Assembly (NCBI GenBank): GCA_018829205.1
Contig: JAHJUE010000014.1
Span: 1-64,000 of the forward strand
Length of the DNA: 64,000 nucleotides
Direction: 5' to 3'
Source of the DNA: Bacteroidota bacterium
GTDB lineage: Bacteria; Bacteroidota; Ignavibacteria; Ignavibacteriales; Melioribacteraceae
The notes under the pieces: generated by a model
Databases searched by the model: none
The model's input: the letters and a program-made list of their open reading frames with translations, nothing else
Told to the model about the DNA's origin: nothing
Program-made: the position numbers and the translations under genes
Shown here: one piece after another, positions 18,072 to 27,294 of the stretch
Numbering within the stretch: the first letter of the stretch is position 1
Layout of the letters: each line of letters begins with the position of its first letter

Positions 18072-18734
18072 ATGATAAAACTTGTTAATCTCGATAAGTA
18101 TTACAAAAACAAATTCATTAAAACCTACGTTCTTAGAAATATTAATCTCGAAATTAATGAAGGTGAATTCGTTTCAATAATGGGACCTTCGGGCTCAGGC
18201 AAATCAACCTTGCTGCATATTTTGGGGATGCTGGACTCACCCTCGGAAGGCGAATATTATTTCTTTAACGAACCGGTTCATAAAATGAGTGAAAGACAGC
18301 ATTCCGAGCTGCATAAAAATCATATCGGTTTTGTTTTTCAAAGTTATCATTTAATCGATGAGTTAACTGTTTTTGAAAATCTTGAAACTCCGCTGCTTTA
18401 TCAAAAAGTGAAATCGTCGGAACGAAAAGCGATGGTTGCCGATATGCTTGATAGATTTAAAATGGTTGCTAAAAAAGATTTATTCCCAAATCAATTATCC
18501 GGCGGACAGCAGCAGCTTGTCGCAATCGCCCGAGCAATAATATCCAATCCCAAAATAATTCTTGCCGATGAACCTACTGGCAACCTTCATACAAATCAAG
18601 GTAAAGAGATAATGGACACACTAAAAAAATTAAATGATGAAGGCAAAACTATTATTCAAGTTACGCATTCCGAAGAAAACGCAAAGTACGGCAATAGAAT
18701 TATTAATTTGATGGACGGCTGGATAGAAAAATAA
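18072..18734 (+). CDS. ABC transporter ATPase, MacB/LolD type (degenerate motifs)
   Basis: A 220-residue ATPase that aligns gap-free with the one at 16828. Kept: Walker [11 protein letters not shown]-loop FVFQSYHL, Walker B IILADEP, H-loop His199. Changed: the base after the signature glutamines is Leu149 (LSGGQQQLV, where Arg is near-universal), and the D-loop Asp is His173 (NLH instead of NLD). Both changes affect the dimer interface around ATP. It may be the weak half of a heterodimer with the first ATPase, or regulate rather than drive transport. A 119-bp gap with a hairpin separates it from the first permease. The ATG follows AGAGGGAAAG. Confidence 0.93.
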   Translation: MIKLVNLDKYYKNKFIKTYVLRNINLEINEGEFVSIMGPSGSGKSTLLHILGMLDSPSEGEYYFFNEPVHKMSERQHSELHKNHIGFVFQSYHLIDELTVFENLETPLLYQKVKSSERKAMVADMLDRFKMVAKKDLFPNQLSGGQQQLVAIARAIISNPKIILADEPTGNLHTNQGKEIMDTLKKLNDEGKTIIQVTHSEENAKYGNRIINLMDGWIEK

Positions 18735-18756
18735 AATTTGATTTTTGAATTTTATT

Positions 18757-18785
18757 AGGCACAGTTGGGGTGGATTGTGCCTTTT
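18757..18785 (+). terminator. Hairpin with short T-run after the second ATPase
   Basis: AGGCACA (18757-18763) pairs with TGTGCCT (18776-18782), followed by TTTTATATTTT. The loop is about 12 nt. It lies 68 bp before the first permease ATG, so it may reduce transcription into the permease genes rather than end it. Confidence 0.5.
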
Positions 18786-18853
18786 ATATTTTAAAGAGTA
18801 ACGTTTTAGCAAGTAGGTTTGTCAAAACTTGAACAAACTAAATCGAGGGGACT

Positions 18854-21220
18854 ATGCTAAATAATTATTTTAAAATTGCTTTTCGAAATATCTTTAAATA
18901 TAAATTACATTCTTTTATAAACATTTTCGGTCTAGCAGTCGGCTTTGCGTCAAGCATAATTATCTTCCTTTATGCCAATTGCGAACTTACATTTGATGCT
19001 GTTCACGGTAAAGCGGAAAACATTTATCAGGTTTATAAAGAAAGGATTACTCCGGCCGGTACGCAATTAGCGCGCGACACATGGTTCCCCATGGCTAAAA
19101 CTTTAAAGGATGATTTCCCGGGTGTTGAAAAAGCCGCTCATTATTTTGATGAAACCACATGGTTGATAATTGGTAACAAAAAATTTGAAGAAACGGTAAC
19201 ATACGCCAGCAATGAATTATTTGATATCTTCACGCTGGAGTTTGTGAAAGGGAGAAGCGCTGAACCTTTTAAAAATATTAATTCTGCTTATATCACTGAA
19301 ACACTTGCAGACAAATATTTCGGGAATGAAAATCCAATTGGCAAAAATATAAATATAGATTATCAAAAGGATTATACAATTTCCGGTGTTATTAAAGATT
19401 TACCGGCCAATTCTACATTGCAGATCAATTTTTTAGTATCCTCCGAAAGTATAAATAATGTGGAAAGACAATATACAAATTGGAGCAGTTCATTCTTATC
19501 TACTTATATTTTATTAAACCATAATACTTCTAAAGAAAGTATTGAAAAATTATTTCCTGACTTTATTGAAAAAACATGGGACAAGCAAACAAGAGAATCA
19601 ACTAATTTTAAGTTAACACCGTTACTTGACCTTCATAATGAAGAAACGGACTCAAATCAAAAAGCATTTATACTTATCGCAATAGCTTTGGGGATTCTTT
19701 TGATAGCAAGTATTAATTTTGTGAATCTTACAACAGCTAGATCAATAGAACGCGCAAAAGAAATAGGTCTTAGGAAAGTAATTGGTGCATCGAAGTTAAG
19801 TTTGATACAGCAGTTTTTAAGCGAATCTTTATTACTGGTTTTTATATCTCTCATTGCTGGACTAATAATAGTGGAAATTCTTTTACCCAATTTTAATTCA
19901 TTATATAATTTGGATTTACATATAAGTTACTTGGATAATCCTATAATCATTCTGCAGATAATTGCTCTAAGTATGCTTATTGGTTTGTTTTCAGGTCTTT
20001 ACCCGGCATTTTATTTGTCTAAACTAAAACCTGTTGATTCGCTAAAAGGTGAAAACAGAATAAACTTAAGGAAGATTAATTTACGTCAGCTGCTTGTTAC
20101 ATCTCAATTTGCGATTTCAGTCGTTCTGATAATCGGAACAATTATTATGTGGCAGCAGATAAATTTTATGCGCACGGCCGACTTAAATTTTGATAAAGAA
20201 CAATTAGTAACAATACCAATTACACTTTCCGATTTCAAAAATAAAGAAGCGGCTCAAACCAGATTGGAATCTCTTAAAAATGAATTGCGTAAAAACAGCA
20301 ACATAATTTCGGTTGCATCATCTTCGCATGTGCCCGGGATGTGGCAGGATTGGTTTACATTTGTTTATCCATCCGACAGGAATAAAGAAGAAAGATTAAG
20401 AATGAGAATTGCAGTTGTCGATGATAAATATTTTGAAACCTTTGGTATTAAATTTTTGAAAGGGAGAAATTTCGATAAAAATATTAAGAGTGATGAGGAA
20501 GGTGTAATACTAAATGAAGCGGCATTAAAAGCCATTGGATGGAACGATGTTGAAAACAGACAATTTATACGCGGAGAAAACAGACTTAATCTTTTAGGGG
20601 TTGTAAAAGACTATAACTATGAATCACTTGCTGTTGGAGTTGAACCTGTTTTTCATATTTATAGAAGTGAAGAAAATGCCGTTCACAATTATGTCTCAAT
20701 TAAGCTTGCTTCAAATAATTTTGCCGAAACAGTTGAATACATAAAAGAAACATTTAAAGAATTGGATACTGAAAGAAATTTTGAATTTAATTTTATCGAT
20801 GAAAGTTTTGCGCGGCTTTATGAATCCGAAGAGCGAATGGCTTCCATAATTTCATATTTTACTATAATAGGTATTATAATTGCAAGTTTAGGGCTATTCG
20901 CACTTGCTTCGCTGACTGTTATAAGAAAGAGAAAAGAAATAGGTGTAAGAAAGGTGCTGGGAGCATCAACATCTAAAATAGTATTCTCATTCACAATTAA
21001 TTTTATGAAATTAACATTGGCCGGAATATTTGTAGCTCTTCCTTTATCATATTATTTGTTGGATGAGTGGCTGAACGATTTTGCCTTCAGAGTCGCTTTA
21101 AATCCGATATGGTTTATTTCAGGGAGTCTAGCTGCAATAATTATATCTATGCTTACTGTATTATATCAAGCATTCAAAGCTGCAAATGCCGATCCGGTTA
21201 ATTCATTAAGAAACGAATAA
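18854..21220 (+). CDS. MacB/FtsX-family ABC permease 1
   Basis: A 788-residue permease of the long Bacteroidota type. TM1 at about 21-43 (INIFGLAVGFASSIIIFLYA) is followed by a MacB_PCD periplasmic domain (about 45-250), an FtsX helix bundle (about 270-400, with the AREKEIGLRKVIGAS-like coupling segment ERAKEIGLRKVIGASK), a second TM and periplasmic domain (about 415-650), and a second FtsX bundle (about 660-780, KRKEIGVRKVLGAS). It ends ...ADPVNSLRNE, the usual family tail. It is expected to act with the ATPases and adaptor upstream as a mechanotransmission exporter. The ATG at 18854 follows GAGGGGAC. Whether each permease forms homodimers or mixed dimers with permeases 2 and 3 is unknown. 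Confidence 0.93.
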   Translation: MLNNYFKIAFRNIFKYKLHSFINIFGLAVGFASSIIIFLYANCELTFDAVHGKAENIYQVYKERITPAGTQLARDTWFPMAKTLKDDFPGVEKAAHYFDETTWLIIGNKKFEETVTYASNELFDIFTLEFVKGRSAEPFKNINSAYITETLADKYFGNENPIGKNINIDYQKDYTISGVIKDLPANSTLQINFLVSSESINNVERQYTNWSSSFLSTYILLNHNTSKESIEKLFPDFIEKTWDKQTRESTNFKLTPLLDLHNEETDSNQKAFILIAIALGILLIASINFVNLTTARSIERAKEIGLRKVIGASKLSLIQQFLSESLLLVFISLIAGLIIVEILLPNFNSLYNLDLHISYLDNPIIILQIIALSMLIGLFSGLYPAFYLSKLKPVDSLKGENRINLRKINLRQLLVTSQFAISVVLIIGTIIMWQQINFMRTADLNFDKEQLVTIPITLSDFKNKEAAQTRLESLKNELRKNSNIISVASSSHVPGMWQDWFTFVYPSDRNKEERLRMRIAVVDDKYFETFGIKFLKGRNFDKNIKSDEEGVILNEAALKAIGWNDVENRQFIRGENRLNLLGVVKDYNYESLAVGVEPVFHIYRSEENAVHNYVSIKLASNNFAETVEYIKETFKELDTERNFEFNFIDESFARLYESEERMASIISYFTIIGIIIASLGLFALASLTVIRKRKEIGVRKVLGASTSKIVFSFTINFMKLTLAGIFVALPLSYYLLDEWLNDFAFRVALNPIWFISGSLAAIIISMLTVLYQAFKAANADPVNSLRNE

Positions 21221-21254
21221 AATATTTATTCAATAAAGTTATTGAGGGGGAAAA

Positions 21255-23684
21255 TTGCTTAAGAATTATTTTTTTATTGCTCTTAGAAATATATTTAAAT
21301 ACAAAATTTATTCACTCATTAATATTGTTGGGCTGGCTGTTGGAATTACCTGCACGATATTAATTCTTTTGTATGTAACCGACGAAATATCATTCGATAA
21401 GTTTCATTCAAAAGCCGATAGAATTTATAGAGTGATAGAATATATTGATCCGGCCGAAAGATCTTCAAGTCTTCCGTTCCCGACTTCAGAGGCAATGCTT
21501 ACCGATTTCCCAAACTATATTGAAAACTCAGTTAGGTTTTTTAATTTTCAAACGTCAACTCTTACAATAGAATATGCGCCTGAAAACGGACAGCGCCTGC
21601 TGTTTAATGAGCCTCATATATTCTTTGCCGATTCCACTTTTTTCAAAGTATTCGATTTTAAATTATTGCAGGGTAATCCCAATGAAGTATTGAATAAGCC
21701 GGATTTAGTGCTTGTTACAAAATCAACCGCACAAAAATATTTTGGTAATGACGATCCGGTTGGTAAAAGAATTCGTTTTGAAGGTCAAACAGAATTAACG
21801 GTTGCCGGGGTTCTGGAGGATACACCATCCAATTCTCATTTTAAATTTGATTTTATTATTTCATTTGCAACATTAGATCAGTTCGGGTTTACAGGTAATA
21901 ACGGGGGCTTCAACTGGTATTGGAATCCCTGCTGGACATATATAACATTAAAAGAAGGCGTGAACCCTAAGACGCTGCAGGATCAGTTCCCGGATTTTGT
22001 TCAAAAATATTTTCATCCGGCAATTAAAGACTTAACAAGATTGGAACTTCAACCATTAACAGATATACATTTGTATTCCAATCTTGATTATGAAATTGCA
22101 GCCAACAGCGACGTTACGCTAGTTTATATTTTCGGGATAATTGCCGTCTTTATTCTTGCAATAGCCGGTATAAATTTTATTAATCTTTCAACAGCCCGGT
22201 CGATGAAAAGGGCAAGAGAAGTAGGTGTTCGAAAAGTAATGGGAGCTCTTCCACAGCAGCTCATCGGCCAGTTTCTTGCCGAATCAGTTTTGTTCAGTTT
22301 AATTGCAATATTGTTGGCAATTCCGTTTGTTTATTTATTCCTGCCGGGTTTAAATGCGCTTGCTGCAAAACAGATATCATTTACATTTATTACCAGCGGT
22401 GTTTTCTGGGCTGCACTGTTTTCAATTGTTGTACTTGTTGGATTAGTGGGAGGAATATATCCCGCTTTGTTCCTTTCATCATTTCAGCCCGTGAAAGTTT
22501 TAGCAGGAAAAGTCGGGAAATTAGGATCGGGCGCCATGCTCAGAAAATTATTGGTTGTTGCCCAATTCGCTATTTCAGGGATACTGATAATCGGGACAAT
22601 AATTACTTATAACCAGCTTAATCATCTAAGAAGCGCAAACCTTGGCTTTGATAAAGATCAGGTTCTCCTGCTGCCGATTCAAAGAACTCCAATTGGAGGA
22701 CAGCAATACTATCAATTTGTTGATAGAATGAAAAATAGTGAGAATATCATTCAGGTCTCTGCAGGCAATATGGTAATGGGTACCGAAACTCAGACGGCAA
22801 GCTACATTATTGAAGGTAAGGACAAGGAAATAATGATGAGTACATATTTTGTAGAACCTGATTTCGGCAAAACATTGGGTATGGAATTTATTGCAGGAAG
22901 AGATTTCAGCACCGAGTTCGCTTCCGATACGGCTAGCGGTATTGGGGGAGTAATAATCAACGAATCATTTTTAAAATTAGCCGGCTGGAATACCGATAAC
23001 GCATTAGGCAAAAGAGTTACAGGCACGCTCGAAGGTGAGATGAGAGTTATTGGTGTAGTTAAGGATTTTCACTATACATCTTTGCGGCAGCCCGTAGCAC
23101 CTTTTTTATTCGTAATAAATCCGAACTCCCAGGCCAGACAGTTTTTTAGGTCATTTGCTTACATTAGAATCAAGGGGAATAATTATAAGAATGCTATTGC
23201 AAATATAGAGAGTATATTTAAGGATTACGTTCCAAACAGACCTTTTGAATATTCTTTTCTTGATGAAAAAATAAACTCGCAGTATAAAGGAGAAGATTCA
23301 CTTGGAAAGATAGCAACGGTTTTTTCTTTAATGGCAATTTTTGTGGCCTGTTTAGGATTGTTCGGTTTATCTTCCTTTACTGCTGAACAGCGTACAAAAG
23401 AAATAGGGATTAGAAAAGTTGTAGGCGCAAGTGTTGGGACTATTGTAATGCTTCTTTCAAAACAATTTTTGATTTTAGTTGCAGTCGCAAATTTAATTGC
23501 ATGGCCGTCTGCATTTTATTTAATGAATTTATGGTTGAGTAATTTTCAAACAAGAACTAGTATTGATTTGCTTCCGTTCATTACGGCAGCTGTATTTACG
23601 TTTGTAATAGCATTTGCCACAATGAGTTTTCAGGCAATAAAAGCCGCGCAGGCAAATCCCGTAAAGTCTCTTAAGTACGAATAG
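21255..23684 (+). CDS. MacB/FtsX-family ABC permease 2 (TTG start)
   Basis: An 809-residue paralogue of permease 1 with the same plan: N-terminal TM, PCD domain, FtsX bundle (KRAREVGVRKVMGAL), second TM and PCD, FtsX bundle (TKEIGIRKVVGASV), tail ANPVKSLKYE. The start is TTG at 21255, six bases after GAGGGGG; the protein then begins LKNYFFIALRNIFKYK, matching the paralogues, so the TTG is credible. The 34-bp gap to permease 1 indicates cotranscription. Divergence in the PCD domains from permeases 1 and 3 suggests different partners or substrates; this is inference. Confidence 0.93.
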   Translation: MLKNYFFIALRNIFKYKIYSLINIVGLAVGITCTILILLYVTDEISFDKFHSKADRIYRVIEYIDPAERSSSLPFPTSEAMLTDFPNYIENSVRFFNFQTSTLTIEYAPENGQRLLFNEPHIFFADSTFFKVFDFKLLQGNPNEVLNKPDLVLVTKSTAQKYFGNDDPVGKRIRFEGQTELTVAGVLEDTPSNSHFKFDFIISFATLDQFGFTGNNGGFNWYWNPCWTYITLKEGVNPKTLQDQFPDFVQKYFHPAIKDLTRLELQPLTDIHLYSNLDYEIAANSDVTLVYIFGIIAVFILAIAGINFINLSTARSMKRAREVGVRKVMGALPQQLIGQFLAESVLFSLIAILLAIPFVYLFLPGLNALAAKQISFTFITSGVFWAALFSIVVLVGLVGGIYPALFLSSFQPVKVLAGKVGKLGSGAMLRKLLVVAQFAISGILIIGTIITYNQLNHLRSANLGFDKDQVLLLPIQRTPIGGQQYYQFVDRMKNSENIIQVSAGNMVMGTETQTASYIIEGKDKEIMMSTYFVEPDFGKTLGMEFIAGRDFSTEFASDTASGIGGVIINESFLKLAGWNTDNALGKRVTGTLEGEMRVIGVVKDFHYTSLRQPVAPFLFVINPNSQARQFFRSFAYIRIKGNNYKNAIANIESIFKDYVPNRPFEYSFLDEKINSQYKGEDSLGKIATVFSLMAIFVACLGLFGLSSFTAEQRTKEIGIRKVVGASVGTIVMLLSKQFLILVAVANLIAWPSAFYLMNLWLSNFQTRTSIDLLPFITAAVFTFVIAFATMSFQAIKAAQANPVKSLKYE

Positions 23685-23710
23685 AGTTTCTGAATTTGTT
23701 ATTTGTTTTT

Positions 23711-23884
23711 ATTGTTCGTCTTCGGACAATCATGTAATAATTCCGAACAGGGTTACTCTATGTATAAGAGAATTCGAATTAAATAAAGAAGAAATTTCAG
23801 GCTCGGAATTTGCTAATTATAAAGAATACCCACAATCTGTTTGCCATGCAGCCGGGACCCCAAAATTACCTGGCTGCATTTTTT
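23711..23884 (+). ncRNA. Structured leader of permease 3 ending in a terminator (candidate attenuator)
   Basis: The gap between permeases 2 and 3 folds well by eye: hairpin ATTGTTCG/CGGACAAT (23711-23730), a long-range pair AATTCCGA (23739-23746) with TCGGAATT (23803-23810) that encloses a small CTCT/AGAG stem, and then a strong terminator at 23846-23884. The terminator ends 23 nt before the ATG of permease 3, and no promoter fits in between. A regulated leader, rather than a terminator for permease 2 (160 nt upstream), is likely. No known riboswitch class is recognised. Confidence 0.4.
23846..23884 (+). terminator. Strong intrinsic terminator before permease 3
   Basis: ATGCAGCCGGG (23846-23856) pairs with CCTGGCTGCAT (23869-23879), 11 pairs with one G-T, closed by a 12-nt loop, then six T residues at 23879-23884. 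The AGGAG site of permease 3 follows at about 23898-23902. Confidence 0.8.
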
Positions 23885-23907
23885 AAGAAGCAAAACTAGG
23901 AGTCTAT

Positions 23908-26292
23908 ATGTTTCTTAATTATTTAAAAATTGCTTTAAGAAATTTAGCAAAGAATAAACTTTATTCTTTTATTAACATTTCAGGTCTAGCTTTCGGAATA
24001 ACCTGCTTCCTTTTAATTTCGATCTATTTAAACAACGAACTTTCTTATGATAATTTTCATAACGAACCGGAAAAGATTTTTAGAATTTTAAGAGATAATG
24101 AGGATCCGGATAATCACTATTTGATAGGTTACACTTCAGGTCCTTATGCAAATGCATTAAAAAACGATTACCCTTCTTATATTCAATCTGTAACAAGGGT
24201 TATGGCAAACGACGGAGTTGTTGATTACAAAGACAAGACTTTTAGAGAAGAAAGATTTTTCTTTGCTGATTCAAATTTTTTTGAGTTTTTTAATTTCCCA
24301 TTACTAATCGGCGATAAAAAATCTGTATTAACGGATGCAAATAATGTTATCATATCAAAAGAAACCGCCAAAAAATATTTTGGTGATGCCAATCCGGTTG
24401 GTGAGGTAATTACTGTTGATAAAGAAATGCAATTTAAAATTACCGGAGTTTTCGACAATAATAATTTGAACTCTCACTTAAAATTTGATTTTCTCGGTTC
24501 TCTACTTCTGATTGAAAAATATAGGTGGTTTTCGGGGTGGTGGAATAACGCACTTTCAACTTATATCAAGGTATCAAACCTCAATGCCGAACAGAAACTT
24601 AAAGAACTTTTTCCCGGATTTATGGATAAATATTTCGGTGAGGATTTTAAAAGAATCGGAAATAAAATAGGACTTACGATTGAGCCGTTGGAAGATATTT
24701 ATTTCAATAATCAAACTCAGTTTGATTTTGCCGATCATGGAAATAAAACTTCGGTTTATATATTTTCGGTAATCGCTTTCTTTATTCTTTTTATAGCATG
24801 TATAAATTTTATGAATTTATCAATTGCCGTTTCAGCCGGAAGATCAAAAGAAGTAGGATTAAGAAAGGTAATAGGCGCCGAAAAAAAGAATATAGCATAT
24901 CAATTTATAGGCGAAGCGATAGTTTACTCTTCAATTGCATTTGTAATTTCAATTCTTCTGCTTGAAATTATACTCCCGTATTTCAATTCGTTTATCGGTA
25001 AAACACTTTTTATTAATTATGGCAACATTGGTTTAGCTTTAGCGTCTTTAATATTTATAATAATTGTTGGGATAACGGCTGGCGGATATCCCGCTTTTGT
25101 ATTATCAACAGTACAGCCGGCGAAAATATTAAAAGACGACGGCGCTTCATTTAAATCCGGCAAAAGCATTTTACGGCGTATTCTTGTCGTTACTCAATTT
25201 GCGATTTCAATTATATTAATTATCGGTACAATATTAATCACAAAACAAATGAATTATCTTTCAGATGCGAATCTTGGTTTTAACAAAGAGCAGGTAGTTT
25301 TACTAAATGTTGACAATGGAACATTCAGAAAAAACATCCCAAGATTTAAAGAAATATTAGAGAGAGAGTCCGGTGTTAAAAGTGTTACGGCTATGTCGGG
25401 GGAACCGGGGGGATTCCACGACAATTATGCATTTAAAATTGAAGATAAAGGAGAAGAATATGTTAGAATGAGAATCCTTCTTTGCGATGAAGATTACTTA
25501 AAAACTTTCGGAATAAAAGTAATTGAAGGAAGAGATTTTTCAGAAGATTTTGTTACAGATCAATCCGAAGCTATGATTCTAAATGAAACAGCTGTAAAAT
25601 CTCTCGGCTGGACTCCCCAAACTGCTGTCGGCAAGTTAATCTTAATTAATTTTATTGAAACGACTTATAGACGAGTTATTGGAGTAGTAGAAGATTATAA
25701 TTTTACATCGCTCAAAAATAAAATTGAACCGCTCGCAATTGCTGTTAGAGGTGATTTTAGAAAAGCAGCCGTAAAATTAAATGGAGATGATGTTAAAGGT
25801 ACTCTTAAGACTATTGAAAAAGCTTATGCATCTGTGTCTCCGGGATATCCTTTTGAATATGAATTTCTTGATGAAAGTTTTGATAAGTTGTATAAATCCG
25901 AACATGACGCGCAAATTCTGTTCAGAAATTTTTCTGTAACTGCAATTTTAATAGCATGTCTAGGTCTGCTTGGATTAGTAATGTACTCTGCCGAACTTAA
26001 AAGAAAAGAAATCGGTATCAGAAAAGTTTTAGGCGCCTCTGTTGCCGGAATTGTAGCTTTAATCACGAAAGAGTTTTTAATTCTAGTCGTTATTGCAAAT
26101 TTTATTGCATGGCCTATATCTTATTATTTTATGAATGAATGGCTAAGTGATTTTGCTTATAAAATTAATATAGGATTAGAGTCGTTTTTAATATCGGCGC
26201 TTATAGCATTTGCTATTGCGGTTATTACAATTGGATTTCAGGCAATAAAAGCGGCGCTCGCTAATCCCGTCAAATCAATAAAATATGAATAA
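23908..26292 (+). CDS. MacB/FtsX-family ABC permease 3
   Basis: A 794-residue permease with the same fold as its two neighbours. Marks: N-terminal RNLAKNKLYSFINISGLAFG, first coupling segment SAGRSKEVGLRKVIGAEK, second KRKEIGIRKVLGASV, tail ALANPVKSIKYE. It has its own leader with a terminator just before the start, so its dose may be set apart from permeases 1 and 2. The DoxX gene follows after two bases, hence is surely cotranscribed. It would use the ATPases encoded upstream. No ATPase gene lies beside it. Confidence 0.93.
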   Translation: MFLNYLKIALRNLAKNKLYSFINISGLAFGITCFLLISIYLNNELSYDNFHNEPEKIFRILRDNEDPDNHYLIGYTSGPYANALKNDYPSYIQSVTRVMANDGVVDYKDKTFREERFFFADSNFFEFFNFPLLIGDKKSVLTDANNVIISKETAKKYFGDANPVGEVITVDKEMQFKITGVFDNNNLNSHLKFDFLGSLLLIEKYRWFSGWWNNALSTYIKVSNLNAEQKLKELFPGFMDKYFGEDFKRIGNKIGLTIEPLEDIYFNNQTQFDFADHGNKTSVYIFSVIAFFILFIACINFMNLSIAVSAGRSKEVGLRKVIGAEKKNIAYQFIGEAIVYSSIAFVISILLLEIILPYFNSFIGKTLFINYGNIGLALASLIFIIIVGITAGGYPAFVLSTVQPAKILKDDGASFKSGKSILRRILVVTQFAISIILIIGTILITKQMNYLSDANLGFNKEQVVLLNVDNGTFRKNIPRFKEILERESGVKSVTAMSGEPGGFHDNYAFKIEDKGEEYVRMRILLCDEDYLKTFGIKVIEGRDFSEDFVTDQSEAMILNETAVKSLGWTPQTAVGKLILINFIETTYRRVIGVVEDYNFTSLKNKIEPLAIAVRGDFRKAAVKLNGDDVKGTLKTIEKAYASVSPGYPFEYEFLDESFDKLYKSEHDAQILFRNFSVTAILIACLGLLGLVMYSAELKRKEIGIRKVLGASVAGIVALITKEFLILVVIANFIAWPISYYFMNEWLSDFAYKINIGLESFLISALIAFAIAVITIGFQAIKAALANPVKSIKYE

Positions 26293-26294
26293 AC

Positions 26295-26759
26295 ATGTTT
26301 ATTATAAGAAAACTTATTAAAACTTCGGATGATATAAATCTTTTTATTATTAGAGTAGTCGCCGGCTTTGTTGTTTTAATGCACGGCTTCCAAAAATTTT
26401 TAGGTATGTTCGGCGGGCATGGTCCGCAGTCAACTATGGATTCATTTAACGAATGGTTTGGTTTCCCGCACTTTTTGACATTGCTTGTAATTCTTTCTGA
26501 TTTTTTCGGGTCATTGTTTTTAATTATAGGGGTCTTTACAAGATTTATGGCAGCTTCAATTTCAGCCGTTATGATAGGCGCAATTATTTTTGTGCACGGA
26601 AGATGGGGATTTTATATGAATTGGTACGCCGAACCAAGAGGCGAAGGATTTGAGTTCCATTTACTTGTACTTGCAATAACCGTTGTTCTAATAATTTCGG
26701 GAGGCGGAAAATGGTCCGTTGATTATTTTTTGCATCAGAAAATAGCAAACAAAAATTAA
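26295..26759 (+). CDS. DoxX-family membrane protein
   Basis: A 154-residue protein with four TM helices. The opening FIIRVVAGFVVLMHGFQKFLGMFGG and the block LVILSDFFGSLFLIIGVFTRFMAASISAVMIGAI are the DoxX pattern. DoxX proteins are small inner-membrane proteins linked to quinone or thiol redox in some systems and of open function elsewhere. It starts two bases after permease 3, so it belongs to the efflux operon by position. No clear binding site of its own is visible, which suggests translational coupling to the permease. Confidence 0.85.
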   Translation: MFIIRKLIKTSDDINLFIIRVVAGFVVLMHGFQKFLGMFGGHGPQSTMDSFNEWFGFPHFLTLLVILSDFFGSLFLIIGVFTRFMAASISAVMIGAIIFVHGRWGFYMNWYAEPRGEGFEFHLLVLAITVVLIISGGGKWSVDYFLHQKIANKN

Positions 26760-26806
26760 AATGTTTCGTCAAATTTTCTGTTCATAACAAAAACATTGGG
26801 GGAGAT

Positions 26807-27109
26807 ATGAAGGACATTTGTATACCGATTCCGCATTTCGAAGAGAATCAAATCGCTGAAGTTGCCGTAACGGTAAACGGTAAGAAACAGCATTTTAATT
26901 TTAGAGTTGAATCTTTTCCTTGGAGCCTGCACACCGACGATAATCAAAATAGAGATGATCCCGATGTTTCGGATAAAATTTTAACTCTTAGGAATATGAT
27001 TGAAACTTACGACAGAAATTGGGAATTAATTCAAATATTCACTCCAAAGTCGGACTCTCATTTTATTCAAGTTCTTTTCCGTCAGCGTCAAACCGCAAAA
27101 ATTTCTTAA
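26807..27109 (+). CDS. Small conserved-looking protein of unknown function
   Basis: A 100-residue soluble protein I do not recognise. It has no signal peptide or TM helix and no cysteine motif (a single Cys near residue 4). It mixes acidic and polar residues (HTDDNQNRDDPDVSDK) with a predicted beta start (IAEVAVTVNGKKQHFNFRVES) and a helical middle (SDKILTLRNMIETYDRNWELIQIF). A good binding site (GGGGGAGAT) precedes the ATG and a strong terminator follows, so it is a real gene. It lies 47 bp after doxX and could be the last gene of the efflux operon. Confidence 0.65.
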   Translation: MKDICIPIPHFEENQIAEVAVTVNGKKQHFNFRVESFPWSLHTDDNQNRDDPDVSDKILTLRNMIETYDRNWELIQIFTPKSDSHFIQVLFRQRQTAKIS

Positions 27110-27120
27110 ACTATCCGTTA

Positions 27121-27150
27121 AAAACGCAGATTAATATTCTGCGTTTTTTT
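27121..27150 (+). terminator. Intrinsic terminator ending the efflux locus
   Basis: AAAACGCAGA (27121-27130) pairs perfectly with TCTGCGTTTT (27138-27147), loop of seven, then a run of seven T. It closes the transcript of the 26807 gene and separates it from the porin operon. Confidence 0.9.
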
Positions 27151-27294
27151 AATTTCAAAAAAATCGATAATAAGATAGAATTTACTTGTATTCTTCCGTG
27201 TCGCTATTTATATTAAGTCTAAATAAAATTAGCAACAATGTAATCTTCACTTTTTTGCTGATTATCAAACATTCTTAATTTATTGGAGGAATAT

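Noticed and set aside
23711-23884. Known riboswitch class in the leader of permease 3
   Set aside because: I could not match the loops and stems to a class I know; it is kept only as a candidate leader.
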